Assembly: GCA_038496675.1 (NCBI GenBank)
Contig: CM076669.1
Coordinates: 3,654,251 to 3,718,250, forward strand
Direction of reading: 5' to 3'
DNA length: 64,000 nt
Source: Rachycentron canadum
Lineage: Eukaryota > Chordata > Actinopteri > Carangiformes > Rachycentridae
The notes under the pieces were generated by a model that was given only the letters and a program-made list of their open reading frames with translations, did not search any database and was not told the DNA's origin. Below are positions 12,801 to 25,800 of the stretch, in pieces. The translations under genes were made by a program, and so were the position numbers. How positions within the stretch are numbered: position 1 is the first letter of the stretch; the number at the start of each line of letters is the position of its first letter.

Positions 12801-14984
12801 GCATTCGGAACAACTATATTCCCGGCCTTACTTGCTAGAGAGAACAGGATTAACTACCTGAAGCTTGTAGCGTCTTTGTGTTGTACTTTGTGGTACCTTC
12901 TCTCTCAGAGATGAATGAGACCTAGTTCCCATAACACCTTGACAATTACATCACACTCAGGTTACTTAAAAGTGATCAGAGCTCAAGTGAAGGGAAGTGG
13001 TGTCATGGACAGACATCAAACAAGACCTTAAAGCCAAAGCTGCATGTTGGCTTTAATTCGACTTAAGATAACAGCAGGAAGTGCATTTTTTTTTCTTAAA
13101 AATTAGGACAGGATGAACAGGTTGCATTTCAACCTGGCTGCCATCCAGTTGGCTGTGGATCACGATGTGTAATCTGGGTATTGACCACATGTGTTAACAA
13201 GCGCTTTTCCTTAATTTACAGAGAGGATGTTCAGATACAGGTGTATTAATGGCAGGTTTAAAGAAAACACTAAATCTAGCCTCTAAAACCAAACCAACTG
13301 CATATCAGACATATAATTTATTATTATATTATTATTATACTACGGATTATCAGATGATACATTGACCCGCATGTTAACTGCATGTAAATCTTCTCTGATA
13401 AACTCTGGAGTTCATTGTTAAATCACCGGGAATATTAGGAGCCAATTTGGCCGCAGTTCAATCTGGTGAACCAAAAAACAGGAACTAAATAACATGATTA
13501 TAATATCCTGTTGAATAATGAAGTGAAACTAAACTGCAAATTGATCCGCTTATTTGGCTAAAGCACCAAAAAGTTACATTTTTCAAAATAAGACAGTTTC
13601 GAACTGTTAAAACTTTAAATTGCACCAAGTTGCACAAAACTGAGGCCAATGTCCAGAGCACTGGGCGACTGATGCCATCTTATTTTATTTCTTTTGCATA
13701 TCTTGACTCTAAATGTCCTGAGAGCCAATTAAATGACTTCATTCACAACCCAGATCAGAGTTATCTCTGTCCAGCTGCTAATATTTAACTTTTAATATCA
13801 AGTTTTCTACCAACCAAACACTTCAGGAAACACCGTCTCACAACTTGAAGATCCTGAACCACACCTGCAGAAACAACATTGTGTGTTTCATCGTCACACA
13901 CAGGCAGGCTCCTTAAGCTGACACCAAGAACTGGATTTCAGATAGGAGGCTGCTCAGGCTGTGATATGTAAAACATGTGTGACAGTGTGTACAACCCAGA
14001 GGAGACACTCTGACCTTCGACTAGCAATAAAATGTGACCGGTCGTCGTCATGTATCTGCTCTGGATGTAAAAGTGGACTGTTAAGGGTGCGTGTCCTGAA
14101 TGGACGTCTCTCTGCCTACACACTGGCACTCATGTTACAGCAGACACACGGACCATTCAGACCGAGACAGAGCGAGGCCACCGGCGAGCAGGATGCCCTG
14201 CCCCGACGGAGAACAGGCTCTGCACTGTGAGCACATGGATCAAGCTGTTTACCCTCAACTCCATGCGTGTGTGTGGAGTAGAAATGAACCCAGAGTGTGT
14301 GCTGAGCTGTCAAAGACATCATGTATATTGATAAAAGCCAACATTAGATGTATAGCCAGGTTTGAGTCTTGCTGCGCAGATACGCTGTGTGTTATGTAAG
14401 CAGACACATAGTTGGAAAGCCCTGGAGCATGTGCACAGCAAATATACTCTTCTCTGCATAGTGGCCTGTTCCTCTCTTCGCGAGTGCAGCGAGGACACCA
14501 TGTGCTGAGCAACACGCCAGCCTTTTTTTTTTTTTTTTTTTTTTGAAAATTACAAGCAGGAGCAAGTGCATGAGATGGTATTTGAGCTGAAGGCCACTCT
14601 CTTTCTGTCTCTGCCTCTTTCCTGAACTTTCTGACTCTATTGTACTTTTATAACTGATCAGTGCTGTAACTGCTGAATTGTTTAGAGTCACTTTACAAAG
14701 ATTTTAATACAAAACTTTTTCTTCTTCTGACCTCTAGTAAAATCACACACACCTGCTACGGGGCTTTAGCTAGCTAAAAGGATGTAGCTATAGCTATGAG
14801 AAGCTGGTTGTTCTCAGAGGGGGCGTCATGGCAGGGATTGCTTGTTTCCTGTTTGTTACCCATGCGATTGGCTTTGTTTTCTATAAATTAGCTGTTAGCT
14901 TTGAGGGCTACACTGCCTCCAGTATCATTAACCACTGCAGTGACTCTGTAGCGCCCAGATGGACCAACCTAGCTGGAGCTAGCT

Positions 14985-15176
14985 GATTAGCATGCTAACT
15001 TCAGTAGAAGAAAACAGGTGATATAGTAATAGACGGTTGCTTTCCACCACAGGACGGAGACAGATAAAAGTACAGGAATATAGTTTGATGCTGAACTCAC
15101 TACATTTATTCTAGACTGGTAATTAAACAGCTTTGATGCTAACGTTAGCGGTAGCAAAACTTGCATATAGTTCCTT
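14985..15176. repeat. Partial TTAGC-rich inverted-repeat element (copy 2)
   Basis: The segment carries the central TTAGCATGCTAA palindrome near its left end. The right arm at 15124-15176 contains GATGCTAACGTTAGC and ends in a sequence complementary to TAAAGGA..GTAAGTTTTGC, as in the 3.5 kb copy. I could not find a convincing left arm, so this copy looks truncated. Confidence 0.5.
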
Positions 15177-17218
15177 TACGGTCCTGAACTTTTTGCTCTT
15201 ATCTCTCTTCAGTTTGACCCTTGACCCCAAAAAGCACCTTTGATTTCCTTTTGTTTGAAAGATGCACTTTTGTTTTATTTTATCATCCTTTTTTTAAACT
15301 TGATGGATTATCTGGATCTACAGTTAATGCAGATGAGAAAAAAGGAATCTAAGTTTCCGAAGCACAAAGGATCATCCAGCAGCTACTGGATTAATATGAT
15401 AAACGTGTATTATAATGTGTATTTGGTTCTAAGGGAAAACATAGAAAACATATTTTCATACAGACATACCTAAAGCATCTATAATTAAACAACTACGTCA
15501 ACATAAAGGACATTTTAGGTCACAGCTGAGTGGAGAAGAGAGACAAAGGCACGTCTCCACCTCAACAATGATGCACTGTTATTATTCTAAAACCTGAGGA
15601 ACTTGATTATGATAAAAGCTCCTGCGCAACAGAAAGAGGCCGAGTTGGGAGGCACCTCCGAATGATGGGAGAAGCAAGCGTTAAGTTTGAGGATCCCACA
15701 CATGCTGCCGACAGAGGGCTTGCATTGTTGTGAGGAATCCCAGGTCAACAAACCCCCAGAGAGAGAAAGCGAGAGTGAGACCCGACCCAGAGCCGAGAAA
15801 GACGAACAAAGACTCAACAGTCTGTTTCTCAAGCTGCCTCAGATTCAAACACTACAGTCTTGTTGGCTTTCACAACCGAGTTACCCCCCTCCTCCACAAA
15901 CATACATGCTATTCATGCTTTACTATATATAGAATATTCACTGTGCTAACAAGAGCATCTTAGTGCTGCTTCTTAACACAACCTGGCCTTTATGTGAGGG
16001 CAGTGGCTTTAAATGTGACACTGCTCAGGAGGGAAACAGGTTAAGAGTGGACGACACCACTAATATCAATATTAACACAGACAGTCCTCACTGTTAAAGG
16101 AAGCTGTGCTCTGTAATGTCTTTGATTAACAGCCACCAACACAACATCAACATCTTATAAGAATCCTGTTGCACAACTTGCACATCAAAACATAATGATC
16201 TCACATTTCTCTCCTGATAAAACGAAATTATTTACCAACATTTAAAGCTAATTTAGCAAATTTATCAAAGCTTTTCCTTTGTTTACAACCTGTCTGATCA
16301 TTTCACTGCAAAGAGGCTCAAAATTGATCAAAATTGAAGCAGCATATATATTATTTTTTATCCTTTATTTAGTCTATTTAGTTACTGTGTATAATTTAGC
16401 CTTTAGTTTTATTGTTGACTGTTTTTTTGTGAAGTGGCTGCTGCAACACTACAGTTTTCATCAGAGATGTGTAAGAATTCATACTCATATCACCGGAAAG
16501 TTTAAAGATAGTACAGAACAAGGATGTGAAGTCTTATAGCACATCCTGGCCTTCAGTACTCAGGGCTAATTTCATTTCTTTAAGTTTCAAAAGATATATT
16601 TTAGTTTGGAAACTGAAATTCATGATCAAATGAACCTGAAAACAGAATCTAGACTCACCAGCGGATCATGATGGTTTCTTTTTAAACCTTAAAGAACCTC
16701 TTTTTAAAGTTTAAAGAACAATTCACAGGTGTTTTTTAATTTACCCACTTCTCCTACTGGTTGAAATTCAATGCAGTTTATTTCTGTGAAGCAAATTTCA
16801 ACATGATTCAGCCGCTCTTGCATCGACTTGTTATTTCCTACTTATGAGAAGTTTAGTTAGGTTTTTATCCAATGATCTTCTCGAGCCACATCAATTAAAA
16901 CAAAATTGCACCAAAAACAAAAGTAGAAATTGCGTCTTAAAGTCTCGATCTGAAACATTCCTACAACAGAAGAAGAGCAGCTGCAGCTCTCAGCTCTGAT
17001 ACCGAAGGCTGGTATTTGACAAGAACTGTAGCCCCAGGACTTTAGAGAACCTACATTCACAGCTTGACACAAGTCTTTACCTGTCTGCAGGTTTCCCTAG
17101 AAGAGTTAAACACCAAAGTGTGTGTGTGTCTGTGTGTATTGTCTCAGTCTCTGGGCTCAGGCGGCCTCTGTGGTGTCTGATTCGCAACCTGCAAGCCAGC
17201 TGGATTTCTCCCTGTAAA

Positions 17219-17290
17219 CCCCCCCCCCCCCCCCCCCCCCCCCCCTCCAGTCGTCTACACACACACACATGTGCACACAGATCCCACTAA

Positions 17291-17362
<72 letters not shown>
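17219..17362. repeat. Poly-C tract followed by (AC)n microsatellite
   Basis: A run of 27 C residues at 17219-17245 precedes an interrupted AC array whose long uninterrupted part is about 17300-17362. Open frames over it are repeat artefacts. Confidence 0.95.
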
Positions 17363-17363
<1 letters not shown>

Positions 17364-18601
17364 CCACACTCCTATTGGCCGTCAGTGTTACCCAGAGAGA
17401 CATATGGCTGAGACATACACTTCAAATTACATAACTGAAGGAAAAAGGCCATTTAAAGGGTTTGTTCTATTGTTAATAACGCACAATAAAGGCCAGACTG
17501 GCTTTTCTTTGTCTTGTGATTATTAACTCAATATTTTCAGCTTTTAATTAAAGAAAATAAACAACTTTAAGGACTGAGGAGAAGGAAATGCAGGAACGTT
17601 TCACCAGTTTCTGACATTATTCTGACATTAGGTCAAACAACTAAAGTATAAATCAATTAACTATGGAACAGCTGAAGGATGAAAAAATCTATTGTTTCTC
17701 TTTAAATAAATACAAAGAGCAGAAAAAATGTAAGACATAAAAAAAATAACAATTGAAGTTCATCCTAAACTTATGTAAATGACTTTAAAAATTCACTTTT
17801 AATTAGTTTTAGAGACAAAAGTTATATTAGTATAAATAAAACAGTATATTCACTGATGAATAATTTAAATAATCTCTAGTTGCAGACCCATTTCATTGCA
17901 GTTGAGTTGATAAAGTTGTTTGTGATCAGAGGAATCAGACTCAGTCAAGTTCATTTATCATTAATTTAGTTCATTTTCTATTGTAGTCAGCAACTGCTGC
18001 ACGTGCACAAGACTCATAGTTGAAAGTAAAGTCTTTTCTTTTTGGCAGTAAGTCAACATTTCTTTTGAGACACATTGTCTGGTCTCTGTGATGTGGACCA
18101 CTAATAACCAGTGCAGCTTTAACCAGCTCCCAGTTTGTCTGTCTGCAGGAAGCTGGAGAGTTTGAGCTGTTAGAGAGTTGTACATGGATTTCTAGTGAAG
18201 TTCAGTCAAATAAAGTCAGTTTAAAATCATGTTTTTAGATGCATACTGTGTGTCTGTGTGTGTTGCAGAAATTGTGAGCAAATTATTTAAAACAAACAAA
18301 ACAGCTATAAAAATTTGGTCTTCATACTAAATTTCTGGGTAAAATTAACTGAACTGGTTCAAACTGAACTGGGAAGTTTAGTCAGCTAGAAATTCATCCA
18401 ACAGGAGCCACTTGTCTGAAACCTCCCACCCCCCAACCCACTGAACAAGCCTGAAATCTGCAAGTACATTGGATGTTTTATTTTGAAGGAAACCAACTCT
18501 CTGCTGTTTGGACTCATTAGCCAGATTCAGACGCCTCTAATAGCTTTTCAGTGCACGCACTTCAACGGGGTCATTATTTAACTCCTTCGCTGAGGCGTCC
18601 T

Positions 18602-18628
18602 GGGGGAATTGGGGGGTGGGGGGGGGGA
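18602..18628. repeat. G-run with quadruplex potential
   Basis: Three long G runs, separated by AATT and by a single T, lie within 27 bases on the plus strand. This satisfies the usual G-quadruplex pattern, since the longest run can supply two of the four stacks. Structure formation is inferred. Confidence 0.5.
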
Positions 18629-19099
18629 GAAAAGGTGAAAGAAGAAAACCCCAAGGCCCCAGAGCTGGAGGGGACCCTGAGGCATGCCATGCATCGTGGA
18701 TATTTACTGTTTCAGACCCCACGAGGATGAGTCAGGGGCCTATTGCTAATGGAAAAAAGCAGCAATCACTATGAGTCACTCTTGTCTAGGTTTAAAGAAC
18801 TTAAAAGAAATGTACAGACCCAAGTGGTAGCTGCAGAGTTATCTCTTAAAATGTTGTTTTCCTTCATCTTTAAAGACGAATAAACCGGAGTTGAATCAGT
18901 TCTGATATCTGACTCATCACTTTAGTCATTTATTAAACTAAATCAGCAAATAGTTTTGTGTGTCCAGCCTCTGAAATGTGAACATGTGCAGACTTTCCTG
19001 TCTGGTGTGTTGATCAGAAGCAACTGTGTGTTTGAAAACTCCAGCACTGACTCTGGGAGTTTGTGTTGGACGTTTCTGCTCTTTTGCAACATTTCTTTC

Positions 19100-19165
19100 T
19101 TGACTAAATGATCAACTAGCAGAAATAGTAAATGTTAGTAGCTGCAGCCCTACACAATAGTCCTT
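19100..19165. repeat. MITE end fragment
   Basis: The sequence GACTAAATGATCAACTAGCA followed closely by GTAGCTGCAGCCCTACA resembles one end of the AT-rich MITE family seen at 4825 and 6900. Only the end is left. Confidence 0.4.
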
Positions 19166-19542
19166 GACTCAATTGAGTTCTTGTGGGGTTTTTCCTCCCC
19201 AGTTCACAAACCTGCAAATACTCTTTATATAATAGGTTTAAGACTGCTGCCATTTTGCACATAAAAAACGTGTTTAAATGAAAAGCAAAGAGGGAAAAAT
19301 AGAGAAATACTTGATTGAGGAATAGTCTAACTTGCATCCTGGATCCCAAGGCTCAGGTTGTGAATGGAGAGCAGGGCACACACACACACTGAGCACATTA
19401 CCCTCCCCTCTCCTGCCTATTTAATCCTCAACAGTGTGAGATAAAGGCGATTATTCACCACTGAGAAGCTGCAAAAGCCAATCACCAGATCGATCAGCCC
19501 CTTCCCCATCTATCCATCACTCATCCCGGATCGATCACTCAC

Positions 19543-19638
19543 ATTGGTGTAGAGCACAGAGTCGATCTCCCCGGCCTCAGACAGCTCGCTGAGGTTCCTG
19601 TCCCAGTGTAGGAAGGGTTCAGTACTGTCCATCTCCAT
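19543..19638 (-). CDS. creb3l2: creb3l2 first coding exon (partial gene)
   Basis: CREB3L2 (BBF2H7) is an ER-anchored bZIP transcription factor. It is cleaved in the Golgi under secretory stress and drives COPII and matrix-secretion genes. Only the N-terminal 32 residues are visible, starting at the ATG on 19636-19638 and ending at a clean donor (CACCAAT, then GTGAGTG). The peptide has the core LHWDRNLSELSEAGEIDSVL, which matches the N-terminus of vertebrate CREB3L2 (LQWDRKLSELSEPGD) and not CREB3L1 or CREB3L3. The exon ends in phase 0, where the human gene also breaks before HFSELLDE. The bZIP, transmembrane and site-1 protease regions lie outside the window to the left. The first ATG is followed two codons later by a second one, which might also be used. 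The gene call is strong by eye although the exon is short. Confidence 0.82.
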
Positions 19639-20000
19639 GGTCCGTCCTCACACACTCTCCCCGGGCTTCAGGATGTTGGATTTCCTCCTCCAGACAGGTC
19701 AGACTGGACGCAAAAGTCCAGCAGCAACAACTCCGGAGAAAAGTTCCCAACAACTTGTCTGAGCAAAAGGAGAAGAGGGAACAAAAAAACAAAAAGGGAA
19801 ACAGAAAGGCGTCCTCGGTTCAGACTGAGCTGCAGCGGCCAGAGCAAAGCTGAGAGTTAATGTTGTTGTTGTTGTTGTTGTTTATCATCTCCTCTCTGGT
19901 TCAGGGTCCACAGACACTTTCCTGCAGCCTCTCTTTCCTTTTCTTTTCTCCTCCTCCTCCTCACAGCCCAGACACACAGGAATGTGTGGGTGGAGCCACA
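19639..20000 (-). promoter_or_regulatory. creb3l2: Probable creb3l2 5' UTR and proximal promoter
   Basis: This segment immediately precedes the creb3l2 ATG in minus-strand sense. It is richer in GC than its surroundings and includes a CAACAA-type triplet run at about 19860-19881. No TATA box is evident. The transcription start cannot be fixed from sequence alone. Confidence 0.45.
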
Positions 20001-20273
20001 GAGACCCAGAAAACAGAGTAAATATAGGAAGTAAAATAAAAAATAAATCAGGAATGAACTGGTCTCATGCTCGACTACGACTTCAGACAAGTTGCGCACT
20101 CAGGATAACACATCAGGGATGAAATTAAGGTTGAAAAGTCTGGTTTTCCAGCTGTTTGTGACACTAATGTCAAATATCCATAGTAATAAATTGGTTTCCG
20201 GTTTATAATTTCAAAATAAAGCTTTCCTCGTTTGAGACCACATTTACCAAAACTGCCACCAATAATATAATTA

Positions 20274-20274
20274 C

Positions 20275-20311
<37 letters not shown>

Positions 20312-20320
20312 AATAATAAA
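20274..20320. repeat. (ATT)n microsatellite running into its complement
   Basis: ATT triplets are followed by AATAAT triplets, so the array can fold into a hairpin. It is simple-sequence DNA in the intergenic region. Confidence 0.9.
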
Positions 20321-21060
20321 CTACTACTTAATTTCACTCCAGGAAAATATAGTATATCTATATCTATATGTACTACTAATAATAATAATATTGTAAAACC
20401 GAAATGATTTTATTAGATTCGATTTTTATGACAAAAACAGATCAAACCTATTTCAACAGGCTATGAAATATTTTTTAAATGAATGAAATACTGTACAAAC
20501 AGAAATTAAAAGACAACTCACGTGACCAAGTGATATCAGGATATAAAATTAGGATGTTGCTCTGTGGCAGAACAATGTTTTAAAATGAGATTTAAGAGAT
20601 GTGGGAGTAGACAAATTAATCTCAATTTTTTTCTTTTTAAAGGTTTTTTCATTACCATGTTTAAGTCACTTTTACAAGTGTATTGTATTTTTAATGAGGT
20701 TCAAGGCAAAGAAAGGAAGTTTAAATCTGGTATATTTGCACTGTAGAAATATAACTGACTTTCTCATTGTTAAATTTAGTTTAAAAAAAACAACTTTACT
20801 TTTAAGTGTTTGTCTTTTTTTAAATTATTACTTGCAAGCACCTTTAAGGTAAAAAAAAAACTAATTATAGTTTTATAGAGAGAAAGAGAGACAGAGAGAG
20901 AGAGAGAGAGTTTAGAGAAGGTTTAAAAACACATAACTAAGCTTTTATTATTTCTTATTTCATTATTTATTTTCCAAGCTTTTATTTTTAAGTCCGTACT
21001 TCCGGTCTCTCTCGTTGACGCTTCAGTTAAACTGAAGCCACAGGTTTCTCTAGAACTCAA

Positions 21061-21270
21061 AGCCCCGCCCACGTCCCCCAGGCGGACCAATCAGATCACC
21101 CCCCCGTTTAAAGCCCATTCTACCGCGCAGCTGTTCCTTCCCGCGTCTTTAACTGACAGGTGGCTCAGCCAATCAAGAGACACTCGTCGACTTCCTACAA
21201 CCAATCACTTTAAGCCAAGCATACCTTTGCGTAAAAGCCCGCCCACGTTGCCACAGAAACAGCCAATCCC
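21061..21270. promoter_or_regulatory. CCAAT-box and GC-box promoter-like cluster
   Basis: Four CCAAT boxes lie on the plus strand at 21087, 21169, 21201 and 21263; three read CCAATCA. Two near-identical GC boxes (GCCCCGCCCACGT at 21062 and GCCCGCCCACGT at 21237) and an E2F-like TTCCCGCG at 21138 fall in the same 210 bases. An ETS-like CTTCCGG lies just left, near 20999. NF-Y, SP1 and E2F sites together are typical of cell-cycle or housekeeping promoters. The nearest known start codon is creb3l2, 1.4-1.6 kb away on the minus strand. No gene is evident to the right on the plus strand. Confidence 0.55.
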
Positions 21271-22833
21271 GGCTCAGCACTGTGGATAATTAAAACTGAA
21301 CCAATTTTGATGTTTTTTTTTGGCAAATGTTTGTCAGAATTTAATGTTTTTATGGTTGTTTTACTCATTTAGTTGCAATAATTTGTTTCTTTTTAAACAC
21401 TTGGACACTGGGAAGTTAAATCATACATGTTCTGACATTAGGAAAAGAGCACAAACGTACACAGATAAAAATGTCAGAGGAAAATGTGTCTATTATATGA
21501 ACCATTACAGAGAAAGGTACCGAAGGAAACCGGCCGCTGTCCAGGAAGGAAATGGACAACAGAAAAGCGCGTTTACAACCGAAGAGTGAGCGACAAGGCA
21601 TGAAAAACTAGAATAAATGCAACAAATAAAGGACCAAGTGTCAGTATACAGTAATCTGCAGTTTTGAATGTGCACAATTCAGGGATATAAACAGTAAAAC
21701 ACAAAGCAGGAGAAAACTGAAAATTCAGATCAAGGTGTTTTCACTACATTTGCATCAGTCAGTCACCTTTTTTTTTTTTTTTTTTTTGAAGTTGCTTTCC
21801 CCTCCAACTGAACAACCTTCAATCTTGAGAGATTCCCAAGAAAAGAGTGAGAGACATGAAACAAGCTGAAAATATTCAGTTTCCAAATGAAAAACGCGTC
21901 TTTTTCTTTTTAAAGGTGAGGTCGAAAGAGAGTCAAACCCAACTCATCGCACCGACTGTGTGGTGAGTTGAAATACAACTGTAAGACCGAAGTCAAACTG
22001 GTGTGTTGTATTTTTATACTAAGAAGCTCGATTCTGGATTATTTAAGGACGACAGCTTTCTCCTTCTCCTGATAATAATATAATAATCACTGACCTGCAC
22101 AGCTCAGTGCATCAGGCTTCTCAGAAACCAATTTTCATAAACAATCCTGTGGAAAAGTCTTTTTTTTCTCTTTTTTTTTCTTTCAACACTTAAAAGTTGA
22201 GGGAAAAAAAATACAATTAATTTCAAAATAAAACTACCAGAGATGGTGAAATGACAAATTGTGGGGGTTCTTGATCTTGTGCCCCGTGTCCTCAGATTTA
22301 CATTCTTTCACTCCCAGAAATCATTCCCGAACTGCTGAGCTTGAAGAGAAGTCTATGATCTGTAACAGGAGGGGCTCTTAACAGTTACAACTCTTCTTAA
22401 ACCTTGTGGCAAATCAGCAAATCCGTTATCATTTAAGAGCAACCGTTTTGATGGATTAACATCCCTTCTTCTCATGTTGTTAACATTGTCCTCGCGTATA
22501 AAACACGAGAACAAGCAAACATGACATTAAGTCTATCTTATTAACAGTTATATACAGCAGCACAATGAAACTCATTATCAGTGAGTGTGTATACACACAC
22601 ACACACACACACACACTACAAGAGTGGCTGGATTTTGCTACTCCTCAGGCACCTCAGTCGAACATGATCAGGGTGTCACAGCTTATTCTGTCCCCTCTGT
22701 CATAGGTCAGTTAGTTCCTTTACTCAGAGGCTTTCAGGTTCTAAGTCTTATTTTTGTATGAACAAGAAAATAAGGGGGAAAAAAAAAAAACAAAGAAAAA
22801 AAAAAAGGTGGTCCTGTTGTCGAGGAGAATCCG

Positions 22834-25800
22834 TCAGATTTTCTCTCGCACGTTGTCGCTGAGGAAGACGATGTTGTCTGAAAAGGCAGAGGAGGGTGTT
22901 TTTAGAGGTTGTACTGAGAGATGATGTGTGTGTGTGAGGGTTTAATCCAACCTGCGATGATGGTGGTGGCCTGACGTCTGACTTGGTTCTTGTCCATGTA
23001 CTCCCCATAGTCCAGTTTCCCCTCTACCAGGACCCTGGCCCTGATAGAGACAAGACTCAGATTCAGTCCCAAAGGAAATATGTTTTGGAGCTCTGCTCTA
23101 ATTGATCCCAGAATTAAAATTTCTACAATTTAAATGGGATTTTTACCTGAAGCACTTAAAGAAAAACATTACTAACCTTTAGCTAAAAAGGATTTAATAC
23201 ATTATGATTTAATATATTATGATTTACATGGCTTCATAACATTAAGGCTGAACACCCACAGTTGAGAACTGGTTGATCGAGCATTTTATAAACACACCTA
23301 AAAGACTCAATATCGTCTTGGTGTCAAATTCAAAATCCTTGTGAAAAGTTCAGTGACTCTGGAGGTCAAGAATACAAAATCCCACATTCACGTCCGGCCA
23401 CTGACTATTGTTAGTCGTCGCTCTCTGCCCTCACTTCCTGTCATCTTTGTACTGAAATAAAATCTCTAGTGAGATGAGTAAAATCCACTGTCATGTCTAA
23501 TGTATTTGTATATTGTGATATTATTTTTGAGGCTGTAGCAGAGGTTGAAGTTTTTAGATGAAATAACTTCAAACCAATGGAGCTGAACACATTCAGACTG
23601 TTGGGTCTTCATGAAGCTTGTGGAGCCACTTTTCAAACCCACAGGACTTTAAGATGCTAAAAATTTAAATTTTGCATGAAGTATCACTTTCACCCAAACT
23701 ACACAGTTGTTCAGGTTCAGATCTGAGTGAGGACATATTTTACATGTTTATTTATATATCCCATGGTGCATCACTGCACAGATGCCCGTCTGTGTAAGCT
23801 AATTTATATCATGGACATAACTATTTATATACAGCCATGACGAAGTGGAATAAAAGTGACAAGTTGAATCTAATCTAATCTAGGACAAATGAAACCCTGG
23901 GAGGTTCGTACCCTTTCCTGATGTACTGGTAGGCCACGTCTCTCAAACCGGGTTTGAACACAGACACACGATGCCACGACGTCTTCTGACTGATGTCACC
24001 TGGAGTCAGGAAACAGCAGCAAATGATGAACCTTCACAGTTCAAACAGATCAAACAAGAAACATTTTGAAGCAACTGCAGATATTTCTGAAAATGTTTTA
24101 TTCTCTGAGGCGACTTCACAGTGACTCTTCTCTGACACATCGTCCATCTGTTGTATTTGTAGTTTTTAAAATCAGGATGATGAGTAACCAAGTGTCAACC
24201 CACCGTGACGTCACCCATTGGTTTGTGAGCTGCTGTTTTAAAGCCTCCAGTTTGTAATTTGGATGTCGGCCATCTTGGTTTTTTGATACCAGAAGAAATT
24301 ATATTTGGAGGAGAAGGTGGAGCTGAGGAGGAATGAGGGGTGGATCTGATTGTGTGGCACAGTCTGTCAATCATACAGTAACCACGCCCTAATTCATCCC
24401 CTGCTTTATGGTCTATTTTCCTCTAAATGGACCATCATTTAAAAAAATGAACCTCATGTTGTATTGAAGACTTGAAACTAGAGACTGAGACCATGAACTA
24501 GAAAACGTTTACTGAGCTAACACTGAAAGATGTTTTTAGAGATTCATACCTAGAACAATGACACCTCTCACAACTACATCCTCTAACAGCTGAAACAAAA
24601 ACAAAATTTCAAGAAAGCAGAATTTATGGCAGGACTGTTGTATTAGATTAGCTTTAGCATATGTACCTAATAAACTAACTACTACGTGCAGCATAGTAAC
24701 ATGTGAAGTAGCTTATTTGACAGAAGAGCAGCAGCTGTTTAGTCAGTTTAGAAAACCTTATAAATATATCCAACATCAACAGTACTATTATACTGTATAG
24801 TGACTGAGATGTGATTCAGGGTGACACTGACCTCTAGTGGTAGAAAACAGCATGGAATAGTTTTTACACTGTTGAAGTATTTATAGTATTTACTGCTAAT
24901 GTCACAAAACTAAATGTCCCAATTATGCTTCATTCTAAAAGTAAACTATTAAAGCGTGTTTATTTACAGTTTAAAATTGGGGGGGAGCCCTGTTCCAGGT
25001 TTGTGACAATAATTTTGCTAATAATCTCAATGGTATTTAGTGGTTTATTTATTTTAAGAAGGAATGTTTCTTTTTTTAACCTTATGTGTTTTTATTTAGC
25101 CTCTAGAGCCTCCACCAACATATTTCCTGGAGCTGACGCTGAAATTCCAAAATATATTCCAGATTTTTTTTTTTTTTTTTTAAAACGAGCCAGTGTCTAA
25201 CCTTTAACTGTAAACAGACTCAGCTGATTTATTCAGCTTCTGTCCTTCAGAAAATACATATGACAACGGCCTGTCATAACAAGGATGTTTGGGCATTTTT
25301 AACTTGCAGATTAACATCACGTGGGCGACTGTTATTGTTTTAAATACATTGGACTTTCCGATAGTTCAGAGATTTTTTTTACACTGCATCACAGTCTTAA
25401 ATATTGCCTGAGAGGCTTTGCCTATTTTAAAGTTGTCTGGATTCAGTGCCCTGTATCCAAACATAAGAACCCAAGACCTTGAATAGTCAGTCTGAGCCTG
25501 AGTGGTTTCCTTTTTTAAAATTAATTCAAAATCTGAAAACCAAACAAACCCAGACACCAGGAGAGCATTAAACCGGAGCTTTGAATAATATCCAAAGTGT
25601 GACAATGATTGATTCTATGATAAGTAACTGTATCCATAATGATTCTCGGTGTCTCTCTGTAGGGTGGAGGTGGGTTTGTGTTGCTTCCATGTAAAGCACA
25701 CAACGTTAACCTGTGATAAAATGTGATAAGACAACTAAAGTTACTCCAATACTTGTATCATTGCGGGTCCTCTAACATCACACCTGCTGAGGTCATATCA

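Larger units (their letters stand above)
1..19542 (-). other. creb3l2: Probable creb3l2 intron 1 (partial, runs off the left edge)
   Basis: This stretch lies downstream, in minus-strand sense, of the creb3l2 exon 1 splice donor at 19542. I looked for the expected second exon, which in this family encodes an acidic segment beginning around HFSELLDE, and did not see it. The intron therefore seems to span the whole stretch and continue beyond the window. Open frames here are short, compositionally biased and unlike known proteins. The content is AT-rich noncoding DNA with microsatellites, homopolymer runs and old transposon fragments, listed separately. Assignment to this intron is inference; another short gene nested here cannot be excluded, but none is supported. 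Confidence 0.6.
20001..22833. other. Intergenic region between creb3l2 and ssbp1
   Basis: Apart from the ATT repeat and the CCAAT cluster, this holds AT-rich DNA, a GA run near 20880-20910, a poly-T run near 21770-21787 and an AC repeat at about 22592-22615. The open frame at 21320-21589 (plus) begins at a TTG, shows no recognisable domain and is not accepted as a gene. Part of the right side is probably the ssbp1 3' UTR. I see no canonical AATAAA on the minus strand in the first kilobase past the stop. Confidence 0.5.

Noticed and set aside
21320..21589. A plus-strand frame just right of the CCAAT cluster as its gene
   Set aside because: It starts at TTG rather than ATG and has no recognisable domain or splice signals.
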